Shown piece after piece: positions 13,801 to 25,800 of a DNA stretch of 64,000 nt; position 1 is the stretch's first letter; each line of letters starts with the position of its first letter. Under the pieces are notes generated by a model. That model was not told the DNA's origin. It was given only the letters and a program-made list of their open reading frames with translations, and ran no database searches. The translations under genes and the position numbers were made by a program. Source of the DNA: Pseudeuparius sepicola (Eukaryota; Arthropoda; Insecta; Coleoptera; Anthribidae); NCBI GenBank assembly GCA_963920635.1, contig OY987303.1, positions 44,949,223 to 45,013,222 on the forward strand, read 5' to 3'.

Positions 13801-16800
13801 TGTTTATTTATTTTGCTATTGTTTTGTATACATTATTTTTGTGTAACTTCATTGATTACATTATTGTTTTGTTTGCGTGACATTTATTATTCTTCTCAAC
13901 CTACTACTGTTTTTTCTTTTTTACTAACTCTTCAATTTAATCATGTAGGTGCTTTATACTTAGAGTTACCAATAATATGGTAAATTAGGTTAGGTTAGTT
14001 TGTAATTTAATTAGGAATTAGTTTTAAGACAGAGTGGTTAGATAGAGTAGCATTATGCTAGATCTCGCCACTCCTGTAACTATGGTTTCTTTCACATTTT
14101 CTGTCTGGGTACGTTAATAAAGGCATTTATTATTATTATTATTAAATCTCTCATGATTGTGTTGTAACAGTAAATCCATTTAGACCTTGTTATTTAAAAT
14201 CAGTTAGTTTTTTGTGGGCGGGAGTTGGTTCCGAGTTGATGTAGAAATCGGTTATTCAATAGAGAATCGACTATTCTGGTTAATGGGAAAATAATAATTG
14301 TTTTTAGTGCCTGTTAAAGATAAATGGGTGACAAGAAAATGTATCTTGAGCATTTGTGAGATCTCTCTTATTCGATTGTATCTTTTAGGATTCGAAATCT
14401 GTGAAGAACTTTGGTGTTCGAAGAGTACACACGTATACCTTGCAATGGATGGTGTTGAAATTATTTGCAACGGATCTGGTAGCTATACACAATTGAGAAA
14501 AAACTACATCCTAGCTGACTTAGTGAAATCTGCTACAATGAAATGTGGAGGATGTTATATTTTTAGTAATTTACGTGGCTGTGATGGCCAGAGAGTATAT
14601 TTTGAAGGAACATCATCTATCACATTAAATGGCCATATTTTAAGTAGAACAAAACAGTTTTCTCTTCAGGAAGTGGTAAAGTAACTAAACAAGGCATATT
14701 TTCTTCATTTATATTAATAACGTCATTTTAGGAAGTCATTACAGCAACAATAGATTTGGAAGACATACGAGGCTACAGAAATGCAAAGAGATCATGTGCA
14801 GAAATTGCTTCGTCTTGTGATCCAAGTTTTCCTAGAATAAGAGTAGATTTTTCACTATCTCCAGAAAATGATAGCACACTCCCAATTGCTCAACCAATTG
14901 AATATATACCGTTAAGTCCAGAAAAAGAAATTGCTCAAGTTAGTAATTAAAAAAAAATTATGGCTATGCACGACACTTGCTATATACTAAATGTTTTGTA
15001 TTTTTAGGGGACAGCTTGTTGGTTGTGGGATTATTTAAGGAGGTCTGGACAAGGGGGATTTTTCCTTCCTCTTAGTGGTGGGGTTGACTCGTCAAGTACA
15101 GCGTTAATAGTATTCACTATGTGCAACCTCATAATTGATGCTGTTAATAAGGGAGAGGGTATATATAATTAATTATTTCAATAACTTAAAAATTTTATTG
15201 GGGCATATTGCATTGTAGACCCCAAGGTACTTCAAGACTTGAGAAGAATAACAGGAGACGCAGAGTACGTGCCAGCTAGTGCACAGGAATTGTGTAATAG
15301 GTTTTTAGTTACTTGCTACATGGGTACTGAAAACTCCTCGAAAGAGACAAAACAAAGAGCTATTGCCCTAGCTGGATCTATTGGAAGGTAAGTTAAATTA
15401 AAAATTCACGTGGGTGCAACAAGGGAACATACTAACAATTGGAAGTTCAAAACAACAAATCTATTGTGAATAAATTTTAACAAAATTTTAATAAATTAAT
15501 TTTTGGATAGGTGATGCCACACTTATTGGGTACTTTTACCCAAATTGCAAATTTCGGCTGGAACCATTTGCAAACTTTTTTTTTGTATTTCAGCTACCAC
15601 CAGAACATTGTGATTGACAAGGCTGTAAGTGCTGTCATTGCTATATTCAGTACTGCGACCGGAATGTTTCCGAAGTTTGCAGTAAATGGGGGATGTCCTA
15701 GGCAAAATCTAGCGCTGCAAAATATTCAGGCAAGACTGAGAATGGTCATGTCATATCTATTTGCTCAGTTGATGAACTGGGTGAGAGGTAGACCTGGTGG
15801 ATTGTTAGTATTAGGGTCAGCCAATGTAGATGAAGCTCTCAGAGGATACATGACCAAGTATGACTGTTCTAGTGCAGATATTAATCCGATAGGTGAGTTA
15901 TTTTGTCAGTTTTGGTAATAATAGGTATACAAAATATATATCTTGTATAAGTCTGCATATATGATACTTCGCTCCATAAATATGAAGAATATAGAATATA
16001 TCAATGAGACGAAGCCTGTTTAGCCATTTTCAGTTTTACAAAAGTTTCTAGGTTAACTAATATAGATACAGCATGCAGGCTTAGCATATCGGGTTTTATC
16101 TGTCAAACTTCTCTGTCAGGCGAGATATGAAACTATAATATGAATAATTAAGGTCATCAGCTGAAAATACAGCTTAAAGTTGTAAATTTTTGCAAGTTTT
16201 CATTAAAAATTTTACTAATCAGCAGTATACTGCCAAACTCTAAAAATCTTGTTTACACTCTGGGCCAAACCATGAATAAAATAGCTCCCTGCATTTTCTT
16301 GCAAAGTTATCCAGAAATTATTGGTTAATTATTTGCTAAATTTCTAATTTTACTGAATAGAATTTCCTGGGGTTCGACCAATTAAATTTTGTTTTAACAA
16401 ATTAAAATTTTTTTATTTATTAAAAACATGACACTACACGTGTTTCAGCATTTTTGCCATCATCAGGTATCTAGGATAGTTTTTTTTTCCCATAATTTAA
16501 AATTCACCTTAAATAATAATAAGTATATCTGAAAGAGGAGACGTTCTTTGTTATTTTTATGGGAATACAAGATTTTTTTAATATTTATGTTTAGAACATT
16601 ATAGATTTTGAAAAAATAATAGTTATTATTACTTACATTACTAACTTATTATTTTTAAGAGTCCCTCCTCCTTTTGTTCTTTCTTTCTTGTAATAATTTT
16701 CTTATTCAACTAGTCTTTTTCTTTCCATAGTTTCATTGTATGTGTTCAAAAATTCTTTCTTTTTTAATTTTTTTTTATAAATTATATAATAGTACTGGTG

Positions 16801-19800
16801 CGTGGGGAAAGCATTTGTGGAAAAATATGTGAATATGCTTTCAAAAGGATTGCCGGAGACGAAGTAAATTATTTTTATATTTAGACACGAATTGAAAGGC
16901 TCGGTGCGGTTTGTGGATACAAAAAATGTTATAAAAAGAAGGAGAGGAAGAAAGACTCTTTTACAATGTGGCTTTGGAAAATGCAAGAAAATAAATATTT
17001 TTGAAATTTTGTTTTGTTATTGTTGGTAAAAACACATTTGGTTTTGGAATTTGTTAAAATTTTGGTTTTTGGTTTTTTTATTATTATTATTATTTTTTTT
17101 ATAATTTATAATTATTATAAAGGAAGTTTATTTTTGGACTTATTTTTAAGTTATAAGATTATAATAAATATGAGAAAGATTTTCAGTGTCTGTTCTATAA
17201 TTGATGCTATTTTTATGTTTTTTTATGTAAATCATTTCTAAGACATTCCTTTTAGTGTGATTATTTTCTTTAGTTAAAATTTTTGTATTGTTAAAATCAA
17301 AGTGGTGGAAATTATCTAAAGAATGTTTAGTTAATGCTGTGGAGTTGTTGTTGTTAGTTCTTACGTCATATTTATGTTTGTATAAACGTTTATGGAGATA
17401 TTGTTTAGTTTGACCGATATAAACTGAAGGACAATTATTACATGATATTTTATAAATTAAATTTGATTGATAATTATTTGTAACGTTGGGTTTTAATTTG
17501 GAAAAGAATTTTTTGGTATAGTGATTTGGTTTATGTCCTATATTAATATTATATTGTTTAAAAATTTTTTTGATCTGTTCAGAAAAATTTTAATTTGTTA
17601 AAACAAAATTTAATTGGTCGAACCCCAGGAAATTCTATTCAGAAAAAAAAAATTAATAAAAACGACCAAGAAGAAAAGTTTTGTTTTCTAATTTTAGGAG
17701 GTATATCGAAGACAGACCTTCATAAATTTTTGGCATATGCTCAGAAAAAATTCAGTATTCAAGTAATAGGGGATATCGTATCCGCACCCCCTACAGCTGA
17801 ATTGGAGCCACTAGTTGGTGGAAAATTAGCACAAACGGATGAAGAAGACATGGGAATGACTTACGCTGAATTGAGCCAGTTTGGGAGATTGAGGAAAGTA
17901 GAAAACTGTGGTCCTTATTCCATGTATTGCAAGCTGGTACAGACTTGGTCAGCCTCATCCACGCCCAAACAAGTTGCTGATAAAGTGAAGCATTTCTTTA
18001 GGTAAATAACATGATTAATGGCAGCAAAATTTTATATATGGGGGAGTAGGGGAACTGTACCTACCTATGACTAAAGTGCTGGTCTTATGCCAGTGATACT
18101 TATATAAATTTAAGCACCAGGAAATAGACTTGCATTGTGGAAAAGCATATTTGCTAAACTATTTGTGTCATAGCCAGAATCACAACAAATCCAAAGCATG
18201 ATCAGGCAATAGAATATAATAGATGTTTATCGTGAAGCTGATTGATTTGGAAGTCATATTGGCATTGATTTGTGGGTAATAAATTGTTTGTGGCTCCTGC
18301 AATATATTACACACTTCGATTTTAGGCAAATAACCATTAATAACTGGAATATACCAAACACGTTTACATGATTTGGTTGTTGTTAGTTATAACTCTCTGA
18401 CGTCACAAAAAAGCCCTTCATACGTCATCGTTATTACCGACAATAATAATTACCGCGGTTATTGAAAACAACAAAAAATGTCATTTGCCAATTTGTTATG
18501 ACTTTGAATTTTTCAAAACTTATAAACATATTTGCTGATATAGGCAAGTGTAGTGATTTCATATTTTCATGTAGATCCATAAATTAAAAAAAAAATTGAA
18601 CAGGAGCAAAAATATCTCGCTTGTGTAAATGTTGAAGGTGAAGAGTGTGAAGATTTCCAGGTTGAAGTCGGAGATAATATGGAAAGAGCAAGTCTTCTGT
18701 TTTAATTACATGCTTTTATTCATTTTTTGTAACAAATTTAATCAAAAGCCAACATACACAAATATAAGTGAGGTTAAAGATGGGTAGTAGTCATATACTG
18801 TATCTTTATGTATATGGTAGTAGTATGACATTTCTCCTTGGTTATTCGCCTAAATTACCTTTGGGTCAACCATGCACATTTAGGCAAGTTTCAATGGTGA
18901 CATTTGTCGGTTATTGAAGGGCTAAAACCAAGGACAACCAGAAAGATAACCGCGGTAAAAAACCAGACGATCGCCTAAAATCGGCTACAATTTCTGGAGG
19001 AGTTGAATTATGTATTTTACTTTATTCCGCATTTAACTATCAACAACTGTCAAAATTGATACATTTTCAATCTGTCAGTGACGTGGCAATCTACAGGGTG
19101 AATACAAATCCATAAAATCTTTATTTTTGGAGATAATCGCCTGAATTTTTCTCTTTTTATTTTGGTGCAAAGTTCCAGGTCTTAATCTCAATTTTCAATG
19201 CCTACTATAGTCTATCTAAGTTACAGAGGCAGTAGATATACAGTTTGTTTGGCGAATGTTCGGCCCTAGGTCACAACTCCCGTCCTTGTCTTACTCGTGA
19301 ATATACGATGGATATCGGTCGTATATTCACGATGGATATCGGTCGTATATTCACAAGTCAGACAAGGATGGGAGTTGTGACGTAGGGCCGAACATTCGCT
19401 GAACAAACTGTATATCTACTGCCTCTGTAACTTAGATAGACTATAGTAGGCATTCAAAATTGAGATTAAGACCTGGAACTTTGCACCAAAATAAAAAGAG
19501 AACAATTCAGGCGCAGTCACATGACTGCATTGCGATCGATTACCAGGGTTGGACTAATATATGAGATTCTGCAACAAGTCTGCAGCATTCCTACCTATGC
19601 AGGAAACTCGACTGAGGGAAGAGCCGGCCCCGCATTCCACTTGCCGCCTAAACACTTGAGATTTTATGACGGCCAGACCAATAAGAGAATAGGTCACATG
19701 GTGGCCAATGTTTTGATTCACTGCCTCTGTAACTTGGATATAGCATAGGATTTATTTTTTATAAAAAGTGACGAAAATCATTTAGTGATTTTTTATTTAA

Positions 19801-22800
19801 AATTTGACACTACAGTGTTCATCGGGATACTACAAAACCCCCATATAACTAATTTGAAGAAAAAATACACGGGGAGTTCCATTCTGCAGGTTGTCAAATT
19901 TGAGCAAAATGGGAATTTTAAGGGCATCTGGCAAGTCAAGTGTGCCATAGAATACCGTCAAAACAGTTGAATTGTCAACACGACCACTCAAAGGGTTGGT
20001 GTGCAAAGATCCAATAGAAATTATATAGGGCGTTTTTCTCTTTGCCTTATCAAAATATTTTGGGACTGTATGTTTAAAATCGAGTACATTCAGTGTGACT
20101 TTAAAAAAAACCAAGGCCTGCTACGTCATATTTTTTGGGTCAAAATGGGAAAAATCATATTAAGCATATTTTAAATTAAAAAAATCTGACTAAGCCACTG
20201 GTTTGGGCAATTGAGCATCCCTTAAAAAGGTTTGTACCAAATTTTGTTAAAAAATATCGAACATTAAAGATTCTGTAAACCTCAACTTACAATTTACGGC
20301 TCCCTTCGGCTCCTTTCTGGCCTGCCCATTTTCAACCTAAAAACCCATTTGTGTACTTCGAGAGTTGATCTCAAGACAGAGCCACCAGCTGTACTCCTGC
20401 CAAGCACAAAATATAAAGGTTATGTCACGCTTCTGTCACAAATAAATCATAAATCAGCAGTTGTCTAAGAAGGGCTAAGAAGTTTTTCGTATTTTCTTGT
20501 TTCTAAAGTTTGTTATTGGCTGTTATGATTCCTACTTACTTATTTATTGTGGTTTTACCAAGGTGTTTTAGTGCTTTCACAGAAATATACCGGAGCTGTG
20601 TGCCATTTTTTGGACTAGTGAGCAATGTTTGGAATTTCCTAAAAAGCTGTTTTCTTTACAGGGGTCGCTGTCAAGTCATATTATTGTATAAATAATGCCG
20701 CGGTTGTATTCCATGGCGAATTGCAATAGTCTTTGTTTGAATTCCCGAGCAGTAGTGATGGGCATGATGGAGATATTTTAATAATCGATTATATTATTAG
20801 TAATCCAGAGATTATAATAATAAACTAATATTAGTACTACTAATTTTAGTAGAGGCATTGATACTTGTAGATATCTGCGGATGACGGAGATGGCGAATGA
20901 GAACCACGAACCGAGAGAATAGTCGAATAATCGATTGGCGGTCATCGCACCCGTGTCAACCTATCGGATCAATCTAACCTATCCTAACCGTATATCATAT
21001 TAACATTTGCACTCCTAAAATAAAATTCCCGATAGTTACTTACCATGCGAACTGGTAACGACGGCAGCGCAGCACTCCAACTGGCCACACGATGACGCGG
21101 GCGGCACGTTATACGTGAACCGGCCGCGAGGAGCTCTGCTCTGCTACCCCGCCCGATCCACCTTTCGGTTGTACAGCATTGTAGAGAGTGATCGAAAGCA
21201 GTCCGGCGAATGTGGAAGTGAGATCGACAATCGAATTCCTGCAGTAGGCTAGAACCTAAGCCATCCTGATGCGATAAGTCATTAAATTTTGGTAAGAAAA
21301 TATTTTTTAAATTGATTATACACTGTGTCCCGGATAAGAATGAATAGCATGGGGATATTGCAAACGGTGAGAGATAGGGCAACGGTTAAATGGGGAAAAA
21401 GTTGCGCAATTTTGAGGTCAATAAAATGGCACAAACAGATTTTTAATATCTTTTTTCGTTTTTGAGTTATTTTGAAAAAAGTAAAATTTTGCGTTTTCGA
21501 TTTTATTTTTTTCTGAAGTTGTTATCACAGATAGAGAAAAAAGAAAACCACTTTCTTATGGCACTTTTTAACGGGCCTTAAGATGGCGTTTTTAGATTTG
21601 TTCTACAACGTTTCGTTTTTGAGAAACCATCTTCAACTTTATTTTTTTAAATACGGACCTGGATTTTTTTTTGTAGATTTTGAAAGCACTTTTCATTGCA
21701 AATACCATGATGTATGACACGAAATATTTTTAAAATGTTTTGAGACAATTATACTGAAAATTCCTCTTTTTCCATTCATTTTTGTCTAATGCGGCCCTGT
21801 ATTTAATAATAAGGAGTCTAAATATTAATCAGTATTGACAACAATTTAACATACAGTTTATTTTTACTTCGAAAACTTAATATTTTTAAATTTTACGGCC
21901 CTGCGTCTGGTAAAGTATTTTCCTCTGTTGTTGTACAGCAAACAGTGTCGCATTGTGTTTTGTAGTAAATTCTTCGCTTTTCCTAATTGCGAGAAGAAAG
22001 CTTTAAGCCAACGTTATCAATAACTTTTGCCATTTATTAATTACAAAAATACATTCGTTCGGCCTCTACACTATTTCTGTGACACAAGATATAACATGCT
22101 GACATGTTAAATTTGTCGTCATTTGAAAAAGCACCCTCCATTTGTAATGAAATAAATTGTTAACTAAATTATACAGTGGGAGTTATGACAAATGACAAGG
22201 GATTGGTTTCGTTGTTTCAAAGCCTTCTAGGTGGAGGATTTTTATTTATTTTTTATTATCGTATGTGCCGTCATTTTTTTAGTTCTCCAATGAAAGGTAA
22301 GTTGTAAGTTAAATTGTTGACAATACTGATTAATATTTAGCCTTCTTATTATTAAATACAGGGCCACATTAGAAAAAAAATTAATGGAAAAAAGGAATTT
22401 TCAGTATAATTGTCTCAAAACATTTTAAAAATATTTCTTATCATACAACATGGTATTTGCAATGAAAAGTGCTTTCAAAATCTGCAAAAAAAAAATCTAG
22501 GTCCGTATTTAAAAAAATTAAGTTGAAGATGGTTTCTCAAAAACGAAACGTTGTAGAACAAATCTAAAAACGCCATCTTAAGGCCCGTTAAAAAGTGCCA
22601 TAAGAAAGTGCTTTTCTTTTTTGTCTATCTGTGATAGCAACTTCAGAAAAAAATAAAATCGAAAACGCAAAATTTTACTTTTTTCAAAATAACTCAAAAA
22701 CGAAAAAATATATTAGAAATCTGTTTCTGCCATTTTATTGACCTCAAAATTGCGCAACTTTTTCCCTATTTAACCGTTGCCCTATCTCTCACCGTTTGCA

Positions 22801-25800
22801 ATATCCCCATGCTGTTCATTCTTATCCGGGACACAGTGTATATACACTAAATTCTTGTGGAGGTACTGTCAAACTGCCAAATGGTCATGAACTGCCTTCA
22901 TAGGCTTTTAGTTCACAAAATATTGTTGACTTGTCTCTGCCTGCCAAATTACGCATACGAATATGATATGCCTCTTATCATAAACTTCTGGTAATAATCT
23001 TAATGGAACAGCAGTTGTTAATAAACTTTTTCCAGACGAAGTGAATGATTGGTCATCAAAATGTGCATTACAAATGTTTATATGTTTATGTGCCTCTTCA
23101 GGTGCAATATTCGCAAATTTATGGTCTTTGACGAACGCTAAGGCTTTCTTTCATTGCTGACATCTGCAATTATCAATATTTTTATTTACAACAAAGAAAA
23201 AACACACCTACTGTGACATGTTGGCTTTATAATATTCAACATCCTACGGGAAACCGCGGCGAATCTGCTTACATATCTCTGAATGGACAATCCATACAGC
23301 AGGCTGACAGTGTAAAATTTCTGGGAATCACAATAGATCAAAAATTAAGTTGACTAAATTATACAGATTTGATACTTAAGAAAATGAACTCTGGCTGCTA
23401 TTTGATCAGATCTATGAAATACCACATGACAGTTGATAGCTTAAAAACATTTTATTTTGCATATGTTCACTCAATCTTGCAGTATGGTGTACTCTTTCGG
23501 AGCTCTTCGCCCCACACGAAAAAAATTTTCTTAGCACAAAAGCGTATTATTCGATGCCTGATGGGGGTGAATCGCAGAACATCATGTAGAGGCTATTTCA
23601 AGCAACTGGGAATTCTTACTATTCCATCTCTTTATATATACAAACTTGCCGTATTTGCAAAAGAAAATCCTGACATTTTCACACGTAACGTTGAGGTATA
23701 CGGTTCGAGAACGACTAGGGGTGCGTCAGATTTTAGGACACTGAGGCATGCACATGCTTTCTTTGAAAAAGGGCCCTACTATATGGCCGCAAAAATATTT
23801 AATAAACTGCCCCACGAAATAAAAGGTGTCTAATTTTAAACTACTAGTTAAGAAGAAATATTTATTGGATAGGGATAGAGTAATATACGCATTATCGGAA
23901 TTCTAACGGTGTACTCTGTGTGTCCACTTTTTATATAGGTGCTTCCTACATGACTTTACAGTGACAATTTTTAGATATTTGTATACAGGGTGATTCAGTT
24001 CCGGTGCTCAACATGGGGATCTCGGAAACCGTAACAGATACGAAGTCGGTCAAATGGAGGCAAACTTGCGCCTTTGGGCGCCCAACAATATGCCGTTGAG
24101 AAAGTTAAAATATTTTCATGGGTTGCTGAGATATTTAAGAAAAACCGAATTTTTGAAAATTAGATTTAATTGTTTTCTGGCGCCATTTGCGATAATATTG
24201 AAAAATAAATTGTACTTTTTCATTGCAACTTTTTCTGGACTACGTCATGGTATTTTTAGATTTTCGGGGCGACGTTTTGTTTTTGAGATAGAGGGATCAT
24301 CTTCATTTTTTTAAATACGGACCTGGATTTTTTATTCCATATTTCGAAATAAATCGTTGTCCTGAGTACAACGATGTATGAAACATACATATTTTTTCCA
24401 GTTTTAGCTGCTAAAATGCACATTTACGAAGAAAAAAATTAATACGGTCCTGGACTATGCATTTTTATCTTTTTTTTTTTTCAAAGCTATTCCAATTATA
24501 ACAGGTGATCATTATTTTAATACCTGCTGGATTAATTATACTCAATGTTTTTCGTATTTTGAAATTCTTTTTATACTTTAGGAAAATGACAACAATAATT
24601 ATTAACAATAATGCATTTTACCTAGAGTATAAAAAAGAATTTCGAAATATGACAAACATAGAGTTTAATTAATCCAGTAGGTACAAAAAATGATCACCTG
24701 TTATAATAATTGGAATAGCTTTGAAAAAAAAAGAGAAAAATGCATAATCCAGGACCGTATTAATTTTTTTCGTAGTAAATGTGCATTTTGGCGGCCAAAA
24801 CGAGAAAAAATATGTATGTGTGATACATCGTTGTACTCAGGACAACGATTTATTTATAATAAAAAATCCAGGTCCGTATTTAAAAAAATGAAGATGATCC
24901 CTCTATCTTAAAAACGAAACGTCGCCCCTAAAATCCTAAAATACCACGACGTAGTCCATAAAAAGTTGCAATGAAAAAGTATAATTTATTTTTCAATATT
25001 ATCGCAAATAGCGCCAGAAAAAAATAAAATCTAATTTTCAAAAATTCGGTTTTTCTTAAATATCTCAGCAACCCATGAAAATATTTTAACTTTCTCAACG
25101 GCATATAGTTGGGCGCCCAAAGGCGCAAGTTTGCCTCCATTTGATCGACTTCGTATCTGTTACGGTTTCCGAGATCCCCATGTTGAGCACCGGAACTGAA
25201 TCACAATCAATCATAGGATGAGTCGCCCGCTCGCCTATTTTCATTTTTATTTTTTAATTCTGTCATTACTTTTATACTTTATTGTGTTTTTTATATAAGT
25301 TTTTCTATTATTTATTATAAGTGATAATCTACATTTTAAAATATGTGACACATAACATATATATTATAATAATATTTCGATGACTATAGAAATAATTGAT
25401 TAAGACATTTTTCTTAATTATACGTCAAACTAAATCTTACCTTTCATGGTCTTTAGGAATTCGAAAAGAGGACACACAGTCTGTTGAATTGTTTTTACAG
25501 CCATCCGCACTGCAATAAGAATCGTGATAACCCATCACTACTCAAAATTGGCAACGGTATTGGATATAATTTACGTGCACCCGCTACAATACGCCCGCTC
25601 AGTGGGATATCGATCGAGGGCTAAGGCGGGATCGGGCAGGAGGGAAATATTTGTTTACACAGGCCAAGTGAGCGGACTTATAGTATTCTCTAGACTTTGC
25701 TAGGCAAAGTCTAAATCTTACCTTTCAGGGTCTTTAGGAATTCGAAAAGAGGACACACAGTCTGTTGAATTGTTTTTACAGCCATCCGCACTGCAATAAG

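Larger units (their letters stand above)
10950..14150 (+). mobile_element. 5'-truncated LINE (CR1/Jockey-like) in Nadsyn intron
   Basis: The fragment begins in the C-terminal endonuclease domain (frame at 10948-11322: [18 protein letters not shown]). It continues through a broken reverse transcriptase (11773-12273 with [20 protein letters not shown] and [16 protein letters not shown]). It ends in the C-terminal region (13133-13570) and an ATT microsatellite tail near 14127-14145. The polymerase box reads QYADHFQLY, so the second catalytic Asp of the usual YADD is gone. Stops, frameshifts and a nested MITE confirm it is dead. The exact 5' boundary is uncertain. Confidence 0.85.
16353..17642 (-). 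mobile_element. truncated Penelope-like retroelement between 60-bp inverted repeats
   Basis: Two perfect 60-bp inverted copies (16353-16412 and 17583-17642) bound the segment. Between them, on the minus strand, lies the C-terminal endonuclease region of a Penelope-like element and its 3' untranslated region. The reverse transcriptase is absent. Inverted terminal segments and strong 5' truncation are known for this class. The element ends about 55 bp before the next Nadsyn acceptor without touching it. Its high AT content and the perfect arms suggest a fairly young insertion. Confidence 0.8.

Noticed and set aside
13983..14006. TTAGG-like telomere repeats (TTAGGTTAGGTTAG)
   Set aside because: Fewer than three units, in the 3' region of a LINE fragment; chance or LINE sequence is the simpler reading.
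14298..14388. Open frame running into the Nadsyn cysteine exon, apparently extending it upstream
   Set aside because: The protein does not match the family, and the short exon at 10835-10943 supplies exactly the missing residues with the correct phase. The acceptor TCTTTTAG at 14381-14388 marks the true start.
16702..16986. 94-residue minus-strand frame in the Penelope element
   Set aside because: It lies after the stop of the endonuclease frame, in the 3' untranslated region, with low-complexity lysine and tyrosine runs and no motif.
20752..25534. Large hAT element suggested by AGTAGTGATGGG and CCCATCACTACT words
   Set aside because: No matching target duplication, and the right-hand word recurs in every 281-bp repeat unit; the pairing may be coincidental.
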